Origin: Sulfurimonas autotrophica DSM 16294
Lineage (GTDB): Bacteria > Campylobacterota > Campylobacteria > Campylobacterales > Sulfurimonadaceae
Length of the DNA stretch: 64,000 bases
Direction: 5' to 3'
Assembly: GCF_000147355.1 (NCBI RefSeq)
Contig: NC_014506.1
Location: forward strand, 1,426,001-1,490,000
Made by a program: the position numbers and the translations under genes. The notes beneath the pieces were generated by a model. That model made no database searches and had not been told where the DNA came from. It saw nothing but the letters and a program-made list of their open reading frames with translations. Each line of letters starts with the position of its first letter. The stretch's first letter is position 1. Of the stretch, positions 26,602-36,203 are shown piece after piece.

Positions 26602-27285
26602 TTAAATCAACTCTAATATTTTTTTAACAACCGCTGAAGGATTCTCAGCCTGATAAATAGGACGTCCGACTACTATAAAATCAACAAGTGCTTCTTTGGC
26701 ATAAGTAACATCAGCAACTCTTTTTTGATCTCCGGCATCTTCACCAAAAGGACGAATACCCGGCGTGAGTGTCATAAACTCTTTACATGTAAACTCTTTG
26801 ATAGCCTTGCTCTCATATGCCGAGCAGACAACACCGTCAAGACCGCTATCCATTGCATCTTTAGCAAACTGATTTGCTTTTGAGGCAATATCACTTTCAT
26901 ATACGGCATGAAACTCATCTTCAGAAAATGATGTCAATGCTGTTACCGCCAAGACAATAGGACGATTTTCATACTTCTCTAGTCTTTGCATTACGGTGCT
27001 CATAGCCCGCTTGCCTGCGCTTGCATGAACATTGAACATATCAACACCCAACCCCATGATAGACTCAGCAGCATCTGCCATCGTATTTGGTATATCGTAC
27101 AGTTTGAGATCTAAAAATATTTTAAAATCAGGATTGATTTGTTTTATGGCTTGTAAGAATTCTTCACCGTCACGAATGTAAGTACGAAGTCCAACTTTTA
27201 GCCAAACATTGTAGTTTTTTATTTTTTTTATTAAAGCGAGATTTTCTTCTTTCGTGGATAAATCAAGGGCAACACATAATTCCAT
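26602..27285 (-). CDS. pyrF: Orotidine 5'-phosphate decarboxylase
   Basis: This 227-residue cytoplasmic enzyme makes UMP from OMP, the last step of de novo pyrimidine synthesis. The catalytic signature is FLDLKLYDIPNT (about residues 58-70); the phosphate-binding end is TPGIRPFG and FIVVGRPIY. Length fits the short bacterial PyrF type. It has its own promoter and lies upstream of tRNA-Ser on the same strand. One TTACATGTAA palindrome is at 26783. Confidence 0.97.
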   Translation of the reverse strand: MELCVALDLSTKEENLALIKKIKNYNVWLKVGLRTYIRDGEEFLQAIKQINPDFKIFLDLKLYDIPNTMADAAESIMGLGVDMFNVHASAGKRAMSTVMQRLEKYENRPIVLAVTALTSFSEDEFHAVYESDIASKANQFAKDAMDSGLDGVVCSAYESKAIKEFTCKEFMTLTPGIRPFGEDAGDQKRVADVTYAKEALVDFIVVGRPIYQAENPSAVVKKILELI

Positions 27286-27312
27286 AACAACTCTTTGTGG
27301 TTAATTTATGGA

Positions 27313-27318
27313 ATTATA
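27313..27318 (-). promoter_or_regulatory. Likely -10 box of pyrF
   Basis: TATAAT on the minus strand in ATGCTATAATTCC, about 28 bases before the pyrF ATG, in the gap behind acs. Confidence 0.5.
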
Positions 27319-27340
27319 GCATCTTTGTATTGGTTCAGCC

Positions 27341-29305
27341 TTATTTAGACTTTACCATATTTTCTATTTTTTCAACTATACTTGGATCTTCAAGCGTTGA
27401 AATATCTTGTGTAATCGATTCGCCTTTAGCAATTGAGCGTAGAATACGGCGCATTATTTTTCCGGAACGGGTTTTTGGAAGACCGGGAGCGAAAACCATA
27501 TCATCACAAATAGCAATATTTCCTATCTCTTTTTTAATGATATTATTAATTGCTTTTACCTCTTCTACTTCATCGGCAACACCTTTGTCTGATTTAAGAA
27601 CAACATAAGCGAATATACCTTCACCTTTGAGTTCATGCGGTTTACCGACAACGGCAACCTCGGCAACATTTGAATGTTTTTTAATAGCCGCTTCAACTTC
27701 AGCAGTTCCCATTCTATGTCCACTTACGTTAATAACATCATCCGTTCGACCTGTAATAGTAATATATCCGTCTTCATCATAATTTGCACCGTCCCCTGTA
27801 AAATACACAGGTTTACCGTCTTTTTTTACATCACCGAAGTAAGATTTCACAAATCTCTCTTCATCGCCCCAGACACCGCGGATCATTGAAGGCCAAGGAC
27901 GCGTTACACACATGTAACCGCTCTCACCGGCTCCTACTTTTTCACCTGTCTCAGGATCTAAAACCTCTGCCATAATTCCAGGAACAGGGAATGTTGCACA
28001 AGCAGGTTTAATAGGTGTAGCCCCCGGAAGCGGAGAAACTATATGTCCACCTGTTTCAGTCTGCCAGTATGTATCAACGATAGCACATTTACTGTTACCA
28101 ACTTCTTCATAGTACCATTTCCATGCCGGTGGATCAATCGGTTCACCAACAGTTCCAAGTACTTTTAAGCTGCTAAGGTCATATTTAGCCGGCTCATTTT
28201 CACCCATTTTATGCAGTACTCGAATAGCAGTAGGTGCAGTATAAAATTGATTAATTTTATACTCTTCAACCATTTTCCAAGGACGACCAGCATCAGGATA
28301 CGTTGGAACCCCTTCAAACATTACAGTCGTTGCACCCATTGCAAGTGGTCCATAAACTATGTACGTATGTCCTGTAATCCAGCCAACGTCGGCAGTACAC
28401 CAGTAAGTATCATTCTCTTTTACGTCAAATACCCATTCCATAGTCATTTGAGCCCAAAGGATATATCCTGCAGAGTTGTGTTGCACACCTTTTGGTTTCC
28501 CTGTTGAACCTGAAGTATAAAGTAAAAACAGAGGATCTTCACTATCCATAACCTCCGGCTCACAATGAACCTCTTGAGATTTTATAAGCTCATTATATGA
28601 GTAGTCACGTCCTGCAACCCATGTAATATCTTCATTATTTCTCTCAACAACTAAAACTTTTTTAACCGGTGTATCGCCTTCTAAAGCAGCATCAACAACA
28701 GGTTTAAGCATATACGGCTTATCTTTTCTATAAGCACCGTCTGCCGTAATTACCACTTTTGCATCAGCATCTTCAATTCTGTCTTTCAATGCTTCAGCAG
28801 AAAATCCGCCAAATACTATAGAGTGAATAGCCCCGATTCTGGCACATGCAAGCATTGCATACGCGGCTTCGGGAATCATCGGCATATAAATAACAACTCT
28901 GTCGCCTTTTTTAACACCAAATTCATTTTTTAGCAAATTCGCAAAACGGTTTACATTATAGTAAAGTTCCAAGTATGTAACTATCTGCTTATCTCCACGA
29001 TCTCCTTCAAAGATAATCGCAGCTTTATTTTTACGTGTATCTAAATGACGGTCAATACATTGTGCTGACACATTAAGTTTTCCGCCCTCAAACCATTTTA
29101 CAAAAGGAAATTTTGATTCATCCATAACATTGGTAAATGGTTCTATCCAGTCAAGCTTTTCTTTAGCAAATCTGCCCCAAAAACCTTCATAGTCTTCAGT
29201 AGCTTCATCCTGTAAATCTTGATATTCACACATATTTTTAATTCTAGCAGTTTTTGCAAACTCTTTATTTGGCTTAAAAACCGGTTTTTTCTCTATTGCT
29301 GACAT
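27341..29305 (-). CDS. acs: Acetyl-CoA synthetase (AMP-forming)
   Basis: This 654-residue enzyme makes acetyl-CoA from acetate, ATP and CoA in the cytoplasm. It has the adenylation motif [14 protein letters not shown], the YWQTETGGH motif and the C-terminal lysine motif [11 protein letters not shown], whose lysine is the site of regulatory acetylation in other bacteria. The frame opens at a TTG (29314), but ATG at 29305 has TAAGGA nine bases upstream, so I choose it. Divergent from the cyclophilin gene with back-to-back promoters. Confidence 0.97.
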   Translation of the reverse strand: MSAIEKKPVFKPNKEFAKTARIKNMCEYQDLQDEATEDYEGFWGRFAKEKLDWIEPFTNVMDESKFPFVKWFEGGKLNVSAQCIDRHLDTRKNKAAIIFEGDRGDKQIVTYLELYYNVNRFANLLKNEFGVKKGDRVVIYMPMIPEAAYAMLACARIGAIHSIVFGGFSAEALKDRIEDADAKVVITADGAYRKDKPYMLKPVVDAALEGDTPVKKVLVVERNNEDITWVAGRDYSYNELIKSQEVHCEPEVMDSEDPLFLLYTSGSTGKPKGVQHNSAGYILWAQMTMEWVFDVKENDTYWCTADVGWITGHTYIVYGPLAMGATTVMFEGVPTYPDAGRPWKMVEEYKINQFYTAPTAIRVLHKMGENEPAKYDLSSLKVLGTVGEPIDPPAWKWYYEEVGNSKCAIVDTYWQTETGGHIVSPLPGATPIKPACATFPVPGIMAEVLDPETGEKVGAGESGYMCVTRPWPSMIRGVWGDEERFVKSYFGDVKKDGKPVYFTGDGANYDEDGYITITGRTDDVINVSGHRMGTAEVEAAIKKHSNVAEVAVVGKPHELKGEGIFAYVVLKSDKGVADEVEEVKAINNIIKKEIGNIAICDDMVFAPGLPKTRSGKIMRRILRSIAKGESITQDISTLEDPSIVEKIENMVKSK

Positions 29306-29367
29306 ATTGTGCAATCCTTATATTTGTTTTACTCTTTAAAACAATTTTATTAAAATTAGTTGCAAAA

Positions 29368-29373
29368 ATTATA
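29368..29373 (-). promoter_or_regulatory. Likely -10 box of acs
   Basis: TATAAT on the minus strand in AAGATATAATTTTTG, about 63 bases before the acs ATG. Confidence 0.5.
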
Positions 29374-29399
29374 TCTTACAAATATTAAGAAATCTTTAC

Positions 29400-29405
29400 T
29401 ATAAT
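29400..29405 (+). promoter_or_regulatory. Likely -10 box of the cyclophilin gene
   Basis: TATAAT in TTTACTATAATTTC, 30 bases before the ATG at 29435, divergent from the acs promoter. Confidence 0.55.
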
Positions 29406-29434
29406 TTCAAAAATTACAATAGAAAGGTTTTATT

Positions 29435-29941
29435 ATGTTTGGAAGAACACAACTAAAAGAATACAATTTAAGCGAAGATGAATTAGCAAAATTACAATAT
29501 GCAAAAATCGTTACAAATAAAGGTGATATTTGGATTAAACTTTATTCTGAAGAAACACCAAACACGGTTGCAAACTTTGCACATTTGGCACAAACAGGTT
29601 TTTATGACAACCTTAGTTTTCACCGTGTAATCCCAGGTTTCATGGCACAAGGCGGCTGTCCTCAAGGTACAGGTACAGGCGGACCGGATTGGGCTATTGC
29701 ATGTGAAACAAGCAAAAATACACATAAACATGTAAAAGGAACACTTTCTATGGCACATGCCGGACCAAATACTGGTGGAAGCCAGTTCTTTATCTGTTTT
29801 GTTCCATGTCCACACCTTGACGGCGTGCACACTGTTTTTGGCGGTATAGAAGAAAATGATGCTGAGAGTTTCCAAGTTTTAGATTCTATAGAAGGTCAAG
29901 ATGAAATCAAAACTATAGAGATTCACGAAAAAAGAGACTAG
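29435..29941 (+). CDS. Cyclophilin-type peptidyl-prolyl cis-trans isomerase
   Basis: This 168-residue protein has no signal peptide and so is cytoplasmic. It shows the cyclophilin motifs FHRVIPGFMAQGG (catalytic Arg), GSQFFICFVPCPHLDG and HTVFGG. It should speed prolyl isomerisation during protein folding. Ribosome site AAAGG precedes the ATG. The TAG stop is in the same frame as queH, which follows immediately, and is part of the queH ribosome site. Confidence 0.95.
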   Translation: MFGRTQLKEYNLSEDELAKLQYAKIVTNKGDIWIKLYSEETPNTVANFAHLAQTGFYDNLSFHRVIPGFMAQGGCPQGTGTGGPDWAIACETSKNTHKHVKGTLSMAHAGPNTGGSQFFICFVPCPHLDGVHTVFGGIEENDAESFQVLDSIEGQDEIKTIEIHEKRD

Positions 29942-29950
29942 GAAAAACCC

Positions 29951-31036
29951 ATTTTAGTACATATCTGTTGCAGTGTTGATTCACACTTTTTCTTGGAAAA
30001 ACTCCAAAAAGATTTTCCTGATGAAAAACTTACCGGCTTTTTTTACGATCCTAATATTCATCCATACTCTGAGTATCAACTGCGTCTGCTTGATGTACAG
30101 CGCAGTTGCAACAAACTCGGTATTGAACTCCTTGAAGGTGAGTATGACTATGAAAGCTGGTTGCAAGCCGTACGCGGTCTAGAACGTGAGCCTGAAAAAG
30201 GTGCTCGCTGTGAAGTATGTTTTGACAAACGCTTTACAACCAGTGCTAAAAAAGCACTCGAACTCGGCGAGAAAAAAATCACCACTACCCTGCTTGTCAG
30301 CCCGTTAAAATCTCAAGAACAACTCAAACGTGTCGGCGATGAGTTTTATGCCTCTCACGGTGTTGAATTTATTGCTGTTGATTACAGAAGCGGTGGTGGG
30401 ACGCAAGACCAAAGCCGTGTTACAAAAGAAGAGCAGCTTTATCGTCAGGACTACTGCGGCTGTATTTTTGGACTTACAATGCAGCGAGAGCAGCAAAACA
30501 AACTGATGGATGAGATGTTTTCACCAATTTCAGGACAGACACTTCCTTCTTCCATTGAAGAACGCCTTGAAATGTATACAACAAGAAATGCGCTGGAAGA
30601 TGAAAATAAAGAGTATAAAATAGTCAAACAAAAATTTCTTAATTACAGACAGTTTAATTTTAAGCTTATTTCAGGAAAAAAAGATCTCCTTGAAGCCTAT
30701 GCTCTAAGTTACTCAACACTTCCGAGAAAAAAAGCACAGGGACGTATAGAATTTTCTCATAACGGTATTCATTATTTAAACCGTGAAGAGATAAAATTTA
30801 TTACATTACTAACCTACAATAATTTAAGTAATTCAAACTATAAAACACTCAAAGAGCTTATTTACAATCCGCTGGATTTTAACAAAGAACGCATACTGAG
30901 AAATACATTATCAGGCTCAGACTACGATTTAACACCTATTATAGTAGTAAATGAAATACCGCAGACAAAGCTTTCAATTTATTTGGATGCAAAGGCATAC
31001 GAAGACACCAAAGAAAAACTTATTATCTTTTCTTAA
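29951..31036 (+). CDS. queH: Epoxyqueuosine reductase QueH (DUF208), apparent AUU start
   Basis: QueH reduces epoxyqueuosine to queuosine in tRNA without cobalamin, unlike QueG. The metal-binding Cys-Cys pair is in LVHICCSVDS; others are in GARCEVCFDKR and QDYCGCIFGL. The first TTG (29993) would delete the Cys-Cys motif, so the start must be between the upstream TAG (29939) and codon 29960. The only plausible codon there is ATT at 29951, seven bases after AGGA (29940-29943), giving 361 residues. Read-through of the TAG, fusing it to the cyclophilin, is the alternative. The C-terminal 150 residues form an extra domain common in this group. Confidence 0.85.
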   Translation: MLVHICCSVDSHFFLEKLQKDFPDEKLTGFFYDPNIHPYSEYQLRLLDVQRSCNKLGIELLEGEYDYESWLQAVRGLEREPEKGARCEVCFDKRFTTSAKKALELGEKKITTTLLVSPLKSQEQLKRVGDEFYASHGVEFIAVDYRSGGGTQDQSRVTKEEQLYRQDYCGCIFGLTMQREQQNKLMDEMFSPISGQTLPSSIEERLEMYTTRNALEDENKEYKIVKQKFLNYRQFNFKLISGKKDLLEAYALSYSTLPRKKAQGRIEFSHNGIHYLNREEIKFITLLTYNNLSNSNYKTLKELIYNPLDFNKERILRNTLSGSDYDLTPIIVVNEIPQTKLSIYLDAKAYEDTKEKLIIFS

Positions 31037-31086
31037 CAATAAATTAGATAAAATATCAAAAAATTATTGTTACAAGGTTTATATTA

Positions 31087-31536
31087 ATGCTTATGGATGT
31101 TACAGAAATACAAAAAATACTACCACACCGTTACCCTTTTTTATTGGTCGATAGAGTTACTGATATGACAAAAGGCGAATCAATTACTGCATACAAAAAT
31201 GTTTCCATTTCAGAGCCTGTGTTTCAAGGGCACTTTCCCGGACATCCGATTTATCCGGGTGTTATGATTTTAGAAGGTATGGCGCAGGCAGGCGGAATAC
31301 TCTCATTTTTAAGTATGGGTGATTTAACTGAAGAAGAGATAGCCGGCAAAGTAGTCTATTTTATGAGCATTGACAAAGCAAAATTCAGAAGCCCTGTAAA
31401 ACCAGGGGACAGACTCGAATACAAAATTTCTGTAATAAAACAAAAAGGTACTATCTGGATGCTTAAAGGTGAAGCATATGTTGATGATAAATTGGCAAGC
31501 GAAGCAGAATTAAAAGCTATGATAGTAGATAAGTAA
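31087..31536 (+). CDS. fabZ: 3-hydroxyacyl-[acyl-carrier-protein] dehydratase FabZ
   Basis: This 149-residue hotdog-fold enzyme dehydrates 3-hydroxyacyl-ACP in fatty-acid elongation. The active site is [20 protein letters not shown] (His and Glu). [13 protein letters not shown] is the family N-terminus. It is followed 11 bases later by lpxA, coupling supply of hydroxyacyl-ACP to lipid A synthesis, the usual pairing in Gram-negative bacteria. Confidence 0.98.
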   Translation: MLMDVTEIQKILPHRYPFLLVDRVTDMTKGESITAYKNVSISEPVFQGHFPGHPIYPGVMILEGMAQAGGILSFLSMGDLTEEEIAGKVVYFMSIDKAKFRSPVKPGDRLEYKISVIKQKGTIWMLKGEAYVDDKLASEAELKAMIVDK

Positions 31537-31547
31537 AAGGTTATTTT

Positions 31548-32333
31548 TTGTCTCAAATATCTAAATTAGCCGTCATCCAAGACGGCGCAGTTATCGGTCA
31601 AAATGTTACAATTGGACCATTTTGTTTTATATCAAGTGAAGCGAGCATTGGTGATGGAACCACTATAGATGCGAACAGCTGTGTTTACGGAAAAACTACA
31701 ATCGGCAAAAACAACAAAATTTTTTCGCATGCAGTTATCGGTTCAATTCCGCAAGATTTGAAATTCAACGGCGAAGATGTTGAACTCATAATCGGTGACA
31801 ACAATACTATCCGTGAATTTACTCTTTTTAATCCGGGCACAAAAGGCGGCGGTGGTAAAACTATCATCGGTAATGAGAACCTCTTTATGGGTTATGTCCA
31901 CCTGGGACATGATGTTATCATCGGCAATCACTGTATTTTGGCAAATGCCGCAACACTTGCCGGACATGTTGAATTGGGTAATTATGTCGTTATCGGAGGC
32001 ATGACACCGGTACATCAATTTGTACATGTGGGTGATTATGCTATGGTAGGCGGAGCCTCTGCATTAGCACAGGATGTTCCTCCATTTTGTATGGCTGAAG
32101 GAAACCGTGCTTCACTTCGAGGGCTGAACTTAACAGGGCTGAGAAGACATTTAGAACGTGATGATATTAATGCACTCAAATCAGCATATAGAGAGCTTTT
32201 TGAATCAGGCAAACCACTCAAAGATACGGCAAGCGAATTGCTTGAAAATTCAGACAACCATTATGTAACAGACTTATGTAACTTTGTCATTAAAACAAAA
32301 CGCGGAATTCCGTTTGAAAGGAAAAATATATGA
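31548..32333 (+). CDS. lpxA: UDP-N-acetylglucosamine acyltransferase LpxA
   Basis: This 261-residue left-handed beta-helix enzyme performs the first step of lipid A synthesis, adding a 3-hydroxyacyl chain from ACP to UDP-GlcNAc. Hexapeptide repeats run through residues 10-190; the catalytic region is [15 protein letters not shown] with the conserved His. The start is TTG with AAGG about eight bases upstream. Its TGA overlaps the clpX ATG (ATGA). Confidence 0.98.
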   Translation: MSQISKLAVIQDGAVIGQNVTIGPFCFISSEASIGDGTTIDANSCVYGKTTIGKNNKIFSHAVIGSIPQDLKFNGEDVELIIGDNNTIREFTLFNPGTKGGGGKTIIGNENLFMGYVHLGHDVIIGNHCILANAATLAGHVELGNYVVIGGMTPVHQFVHVGDYAMVGGASALAQDVPPFCMAEGNRASLRGLNLTGLRRHLERDDINALKSAYRELFESGKPLKDTASELLENSDNHYVTDLCNFVIKTKRGIPFERKNI

Positions 32334-33574
32334 TACACAGACATTGCAGCTTTTGCGATGCAAGCGAAAGCGAACAAAACCCCTTAATAGCAGGCAACGG
32401 TGTTTACATTTGTAAAAACTGTGTTGTATCTGCTTATAAAATAATGTTTGGTGATGAAAAAGAGCTGGCAAAAGAAGACAATAGCGAACTTGTTAATGCA
32501 GTACACAAACTAATGACACCAAAAGAGCTTGATGCTTTCTTGGGTGAATATATTATTGGTCAAGAACGTGCAAGAAAACTTTTAAGTGTTGCTGTTTACA
32601 ATCACTACAAACGTATATTTAAAATGCACAATGCCGCTGATGATGATACAGAGATTGCAAAATCAAATATTTTGCTTATCGGACCCACAGGAAGTGGTAA
32701 AACACTTATGGCACAAACTATTGCGAGAGTTTTAAATGTACCAATCGCAATTGCGGATGCAACAAGTCTTACAGAGGCCGGTTATGTTGGTGAAGATGTT
32801 GAAAATATTTTAACAAAACTTATTCAGGCAGCTGATGGCGATGTAGAACGTGCTCAAAAAGGTATCATTTTCCTTGATGAAGTAGACAAAGTATCACGTA
32901 TGAGTGAAAACCGTTCTATTACCCGTGATGTTTCAGGTGAAGGTGTCCAACAGGCCCTCTTAAAAATCATAGAAGGTTCTTCTGTAAATATTCCGCCAAA
33001 AGGTGGAAGAAAACATCCAAATCAAGAATTTACTGCCATTGATACAACAAATATTTTATTTATCTGCGGTGGCGCATTTGATGGTCTTGAAGAGATACTC
33101 AAGCGCAAACAGGGTGAAAATGTTCTTGGTTTCGGGCATGACAAAAAAACAAAAGATGAAAAAAAACCTACTTTTGATATGGTTGAGCCTGATGATTTAG
33201 TTCATTATGGACTTATTCCGGAGCTTGTCGGACGTCTGCCGATTATCGCTTCACTCAATGAAATCACTGAAGATGACATGGTTCGCATATTGACTGAACC
33301 TAAAAATTCACTCGTAAAGCAGTATAAAAAACTTTTTGCCATTGATGAAGTTGAGCTAAACTTTGAAGAAGATGCACTTCGTGCCATTGCACAAAAAGCG
33401 ATTAAGCGTAAAACAGGTGCCCGCGGTCTTCGTGCAATTTTAGAAGAAAGTATGATAGATATCATGTATGAACTTCCTGAATACAGCGGTTATGAAGTCA
33501 TGATTACAAAAGAGGTCATCGAGAATGGTGAAAAACCTGTTTACATTAAAAAAACTACACAAAAAACAGCATAA
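32330..33574 (+). CDS. clpX: ClpX ATPase subunit of the Clp protease
   Basis: This 414-residue AAA+ unfoldase feeds substrates to ClpP. A C4 zinc finger (CSFC and CKNC) lies at residues 6-35, followed by Walker [10 protein letters not shown], Walker B FLDEVDK, the pore and sensor regions ([11 protein letters not shown]) and [11 protein letters not shown]. It overlaps lpxA by four bases and precedes mreB by ten, in the fabZ-lpxA-clpX-mreB-mreC run typical of Campylobacterota. Confidence 0.98.
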   Translation: MIHRHCSFCDASESEQNPLIAGNGVYICKNCVVSAYKIMFGDEKELAKEDNSELVNAVHKLMTPKELDAFLGEYIIGQERARKLLSVAVYNHYKRIFKMHNAADDDTEIAKSNILLIGPTGSGKTLMAQTIARVLNVPIAIADATSLTEAGYVGEDVENILTKLIQAADGDVERAQKGIIFLDEVDKVSRMSENRSITRDVSGEGVQQALLKIIEGSSVNIPPKGGRKHPNQEFTAIDTTNILFICGGAFDGLEEILKRKQGENVLGFGHDKKTKDEKKPTFDMVEPDDLVHYGLIPELVGRLPIIASLNEITEDDMVRILTEPKNSLVKQYKKLFAIDEVELNFEEDALRAIAQKAIKRKTGARGLRAILEESMIDIMYELPEYSGYEVMITKEVIENGEKPVYIKKTTQKTA

Positions 33575-33584
33575 GGCACAATAA

Positions 33585-34622
33585 ATGATATTTAATAAAA
33601 TAGTCGGACTTTTTTCAAATGACCTCTCAATCGACTTGGGAACTGCTAATACAATCGTTATAGCAAAAGGACGTGGAATCATCATCAACGAGCCCTCAGT
33701 TGTTGCTGTAAAAACTGAAAAGTACGGCCAGCAACGTGTCTTGGCAGTCGGGCATGAAGCAAAAGAAATGGTAGGAAAAACACCTGGAAACATCAAAGCA
33801 ATCCGTCCTATGCGTGATGGTGTTATTGCCGATTTTGATATGACAGAAAAAATGATACGTAAGTTCATTGAAAAAGCACATGGAAGAAGCTCTTTAATTT
33901 CTCCTCGTATTATTATTTGTGTGCCTTACGGGCTTACGCAGGTTGAGAGAAAAGCGGTTCGTGAATCTGCTTTAAGTGCCGGAGCACGTGAAGTCTTCCT
34001 AATAGAAGAGCCTATGGCTGCAGCTATCGGTGCGGGTGTTGACATTCGTGAACCTCAGGGTAATCTTGTAGTAGACATCGGTGGTGGTACCACTGAAATC
34101 GGTGTTGTTTCTCTTGGCGGCCTTGTACTCTCAAAGTCAATTCGTACAGCCGGAGATAAAATTGATCAAGGCATCGTCAACTATGTAAGAAAAAAATACA
34201 ATCTGCTAATCGGTGAGAGAGTTGCCGAAGAGATTAAAATTAATATAGGAACTGCTGTATCACTTGACCAGGATCTTACAATGGTTGTCAACGGACGCGA
34301 CCAGGTAGAAGGACTGTTAAGCTCTGTTGAACTTACAAGTGAAGATGCAAGAGATGCGATGAAAGAGCCACTCAAAGAAGTTGCAGAAGCACTTCGGGAC
34401 GTCTTGGAGCAAATGCCGCCTGATTTAGCCGGTGATATCGTAAATCACGGTATTATTTTAACAGGAGGCGGTGCTTTAATTCGCCAGCTGGACAAATATC
34501 TCTCAGACATCGTAAGAATACCTGTTTTTGTAGCAGATGAACCACTTTTAGCGGTTGCACGCGGGACAGGAAGAGCTTTAGAAGAGATAGACCTTCTACA
34601 AGAACTTTTTGAGAATGAATAA
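33585..34622 (+). CDS. mreB: Rod-shape-determining protein MreB
   Basis: This 345-residue actin homologue guides cell-wall elongation. Nucleotide-binding motifs are DLGTANTIVI, VVDIGGGTTEIGVV and GIILTGGGALI. Length is normal. The stop overlaps the mreC start by eight bases (ATGAATAA). Confidence 0.98.
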   Translation: MIFNKIVGLFSNDLSIDLGTANTIVIAKGRGIIINEPSVVAVKTEKYGQQRVLAVGHEAKEMVGKTPGNIKAIRPMRDGVIADFDMTEKMIRKFIEKAHGRSSLISPRIIICVPYGLTQVERKAVRESALSAGAREVFLIEEPMAAAIGAGVDIREPQGNLVVDIGGGTTEIGVVSLGGLVLSKSIRTAGDKIDQGIVNYVRKKYNLLIGERVAEEIKINIGTAVSLDQDLTMVVNGRDQVEGLLSSVELTSEDARDAMKEPLKEVAEALRDVLEQMPPDLAGDIVNHGIILTGGGALIRQLDKYLSDIVRIPVFVADEPLLAVARGTGRALEEIDLLQELFENE

Positions 34623-35376
34623 AAAGTCATTTAGCTATTTTTTCATTATTATGGCACTCTTTGTGGGTGCCCTGTACTACAACAACCTTATTCAGTCCCC
34701 GATTATTTCAGCACTTAATTCCATCAAATCAAGCTACCTTAACACTCTAGAATTTTTTGAAAATAAAATAGACAAGCATATATTTCAAGCCCAAGAGATA
34801 GAAAATTTAAAAAATCAACTTCAAAAATATGAAAATAATCATCTTGTTATGCAGCAACTGGCTTCTGAACTTAACGACATATATAAAGAAAATAATTCTT
34901 CATTAAAAACAAATCCTAACGTAGAACTTGTTCGTGCTGTATCCTATGAAAAATTTGGTAATTTAAACAGGCTTTGGATGGATATACCTGATTATAATGC
35001 CTCTAAAATTTACGGCTTAACCTATAAAGAACTAGTAGCCGGAATCGTTATAGATAAAAACAACAAACCGCTTGCGCTCCTAAATTCCGATATAAAAAGT
35101 GCCTATTCTGTATATGTAGGTGAAAAAAAAGCACCGGGCATTGCACATGGGAATAATGCAAAAAATATAGTCATAAACTTTATACCGGCATGGTTTAATA
35201 TTAAACAAGGGGATGAAGTGCTAACATCAGGACTGGACAACATCTTTTTTAAAGGGCTTAAAGTCGGAAAAATAATTTCTGTTACAAAGTCTCAAGGCTA
35301 TCAGAATGCTGTAGTTGAACAGTATTACAAGGCGAATGAACCAAGTTATTTTCACATGATAAGGAGTGTAAAATGA
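34615..35376 (+). CDS. mreC: Rod-shape-determining protein MreC
   Basis: This 253-residue protein has one N-terminal transmembrane helix (FSYFFIIMALFVGALYY), a coiled coil (about residues 50-95) and a periplasmic beta-rich domain with GIVIDKNNKPLALLNSDIKS and GDEVLTSGLDNIF. It scaffolds the elongation machinery together with MreB. ATG at 34615 is chosen over a TTG at 34609 because it gives the usual overlap with mreB. It overlaps the next gene by four bases. Confidence 0.95.
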   Translation: MNKKSFSYFFIIMALFVGALYYNNLIQSPIISALNSIKSSYLNTLEFFENKIDKHIFQAQEIENLKNQLQKYENNHLVMQQLASELNDIYKENNSSLKTNPNVELVRAVSYEKFGNLNRLWMDIPDYNASKIYGLTYKELVAGIVIDKNNKPLALLNSDIKSAYSVYVGEKKAPGIAHGNNAKNIVINFIPAWFNIKQGDEVLTSGLDNIFFKGLKVGKIISVTKSQGYQNAVVEQYYKANEPSYFHMIRSVK

Positions 35377-36122
35377 AATATATCGTAATTTTAATGTTGC
35401 TGTTTTTTAATCTTGCAGCAGACCAAAGCAAACAAAAACTGACAATCGGTGCAGGGCCCTATTTTCAAAGTGAACCCTATAAAGGTGCTTCAACTCTGGT
35501 ATTGCCTTCACCGGTAATCTTTTTTGACAACTCTATCGTTTATGCAAGATGGAGCAGATTTGGTGTCTACTTTTTAGGGGATAAAAAAGAGGATTATTCT
35601 TGGGGGTTTTCCTTAACTGTGCAGCCTCGTACGCTAGGCTATAAAGCATCAGACTCAGACTATTTAAAAGGAATGAGTGATAAAGATTCAACGCTGGAGG
35701 GTGGACTTGCTTTTAGTGCCGGCTATAAAAATTCTACCTACATTGAGGTTATGCTCTTAGCAGATGTATTGAACAAATATAATTCCTGGGTAAGCAGAGT
35801 TGAAGTTGGTGATGAGTTCAAAGCAGGTAATTTTACTTTTTATCCGAGTGTTCTTGTTTTATATCAGCCTAAAAAATTTGTTGATTACTATTATGGCGTC
35901 AAAAATTCAGAAGCAACACTCAATCGTCCTGCTTACTCTCCAAATGGAGGCTTTGAATTTGGAGTTCAAACATATGTAAAATATCCGCTGACAAAGAAAT
36001 TATCAGCATTTTTCAACATAAGAGCAGACAAAATTCCAAACAGTGCGTATAACAGTCCTCTGGTAAACAACAGATTTATTTACTCAGGGCTTGCTTCAGT
36101 AATATATACTTTTGAATACTAA
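35373..36122 (+). CDS. MipA/OmpV family outer-membrane protein
   Basis: This 249-residue protein has a signal peptide (MKYIVILMLLFFNLAA) and a beta-strand pattern that fits the MipA/OmpV barrel family (IGAGPYFQSEPYKGAST, WGFSLTVQPRTLGY, ending SGLASVIYTFEY). Its ATG overlaps the mreC stop (ATGA), so it is probably co-expressed with shape genes. In E. coli MipA bridges peptidoglycan enzymes, which makes the context suggestive; other members are porin-like. Confidence 0.85.
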   Translation: MKYIVILMLLFFNLAADQSKQKLTIGAGPYFQSEPYKGASTLVLPSPVIFFDNSIVYARWSRFGVYFLGDKKEDYSWGFSLTVQPRTLGYKASDSDYLKGMSDKDSTLEGGLAFSAGYKNSTYIEVMLLADVLNKYNSWVSRVEVGDEFKAGNFTFYPSVLVLYQPKKFVDYYYGVKNSEATLNRPAYSPNGGFEFGVQTYVKYPLTKKLSAFFNIRADKIPNSAYNSPLVNNRFIYSGLASVIYTFEY

Positions 36123-36160
36123 AGCCGTTTAAGCTAAACTGCTATTAAGTGCCTTTTGGC

Positions 36161-36166
36161 TATAAT
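36161..36166 (+). promoter_or_regulatory. Likely -10 box of carB
   Basis: TATAAT in TTTGGCTATAATCTC, 38 bases before the carB ATG; AAGAGGT serves as the ribosome site. Confidence 0.6.
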
Positions 36167-36203
36167 CTCTAAATTTTTATATACAATTTTCAAGAGGTAA
36201 CAA

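Noticed and set aside
29993-31036. queH starting at TTG 29993
   Set aside because: This would remove the Cys-Cys motif needed by QueH.
31024-31075. Hairpin between queH and fabZ
   Set aside because: AACAATAA and TTATTGTT can pair, but the loop is about 22 bases and wholly A+T-rich, so it is too weak to call.
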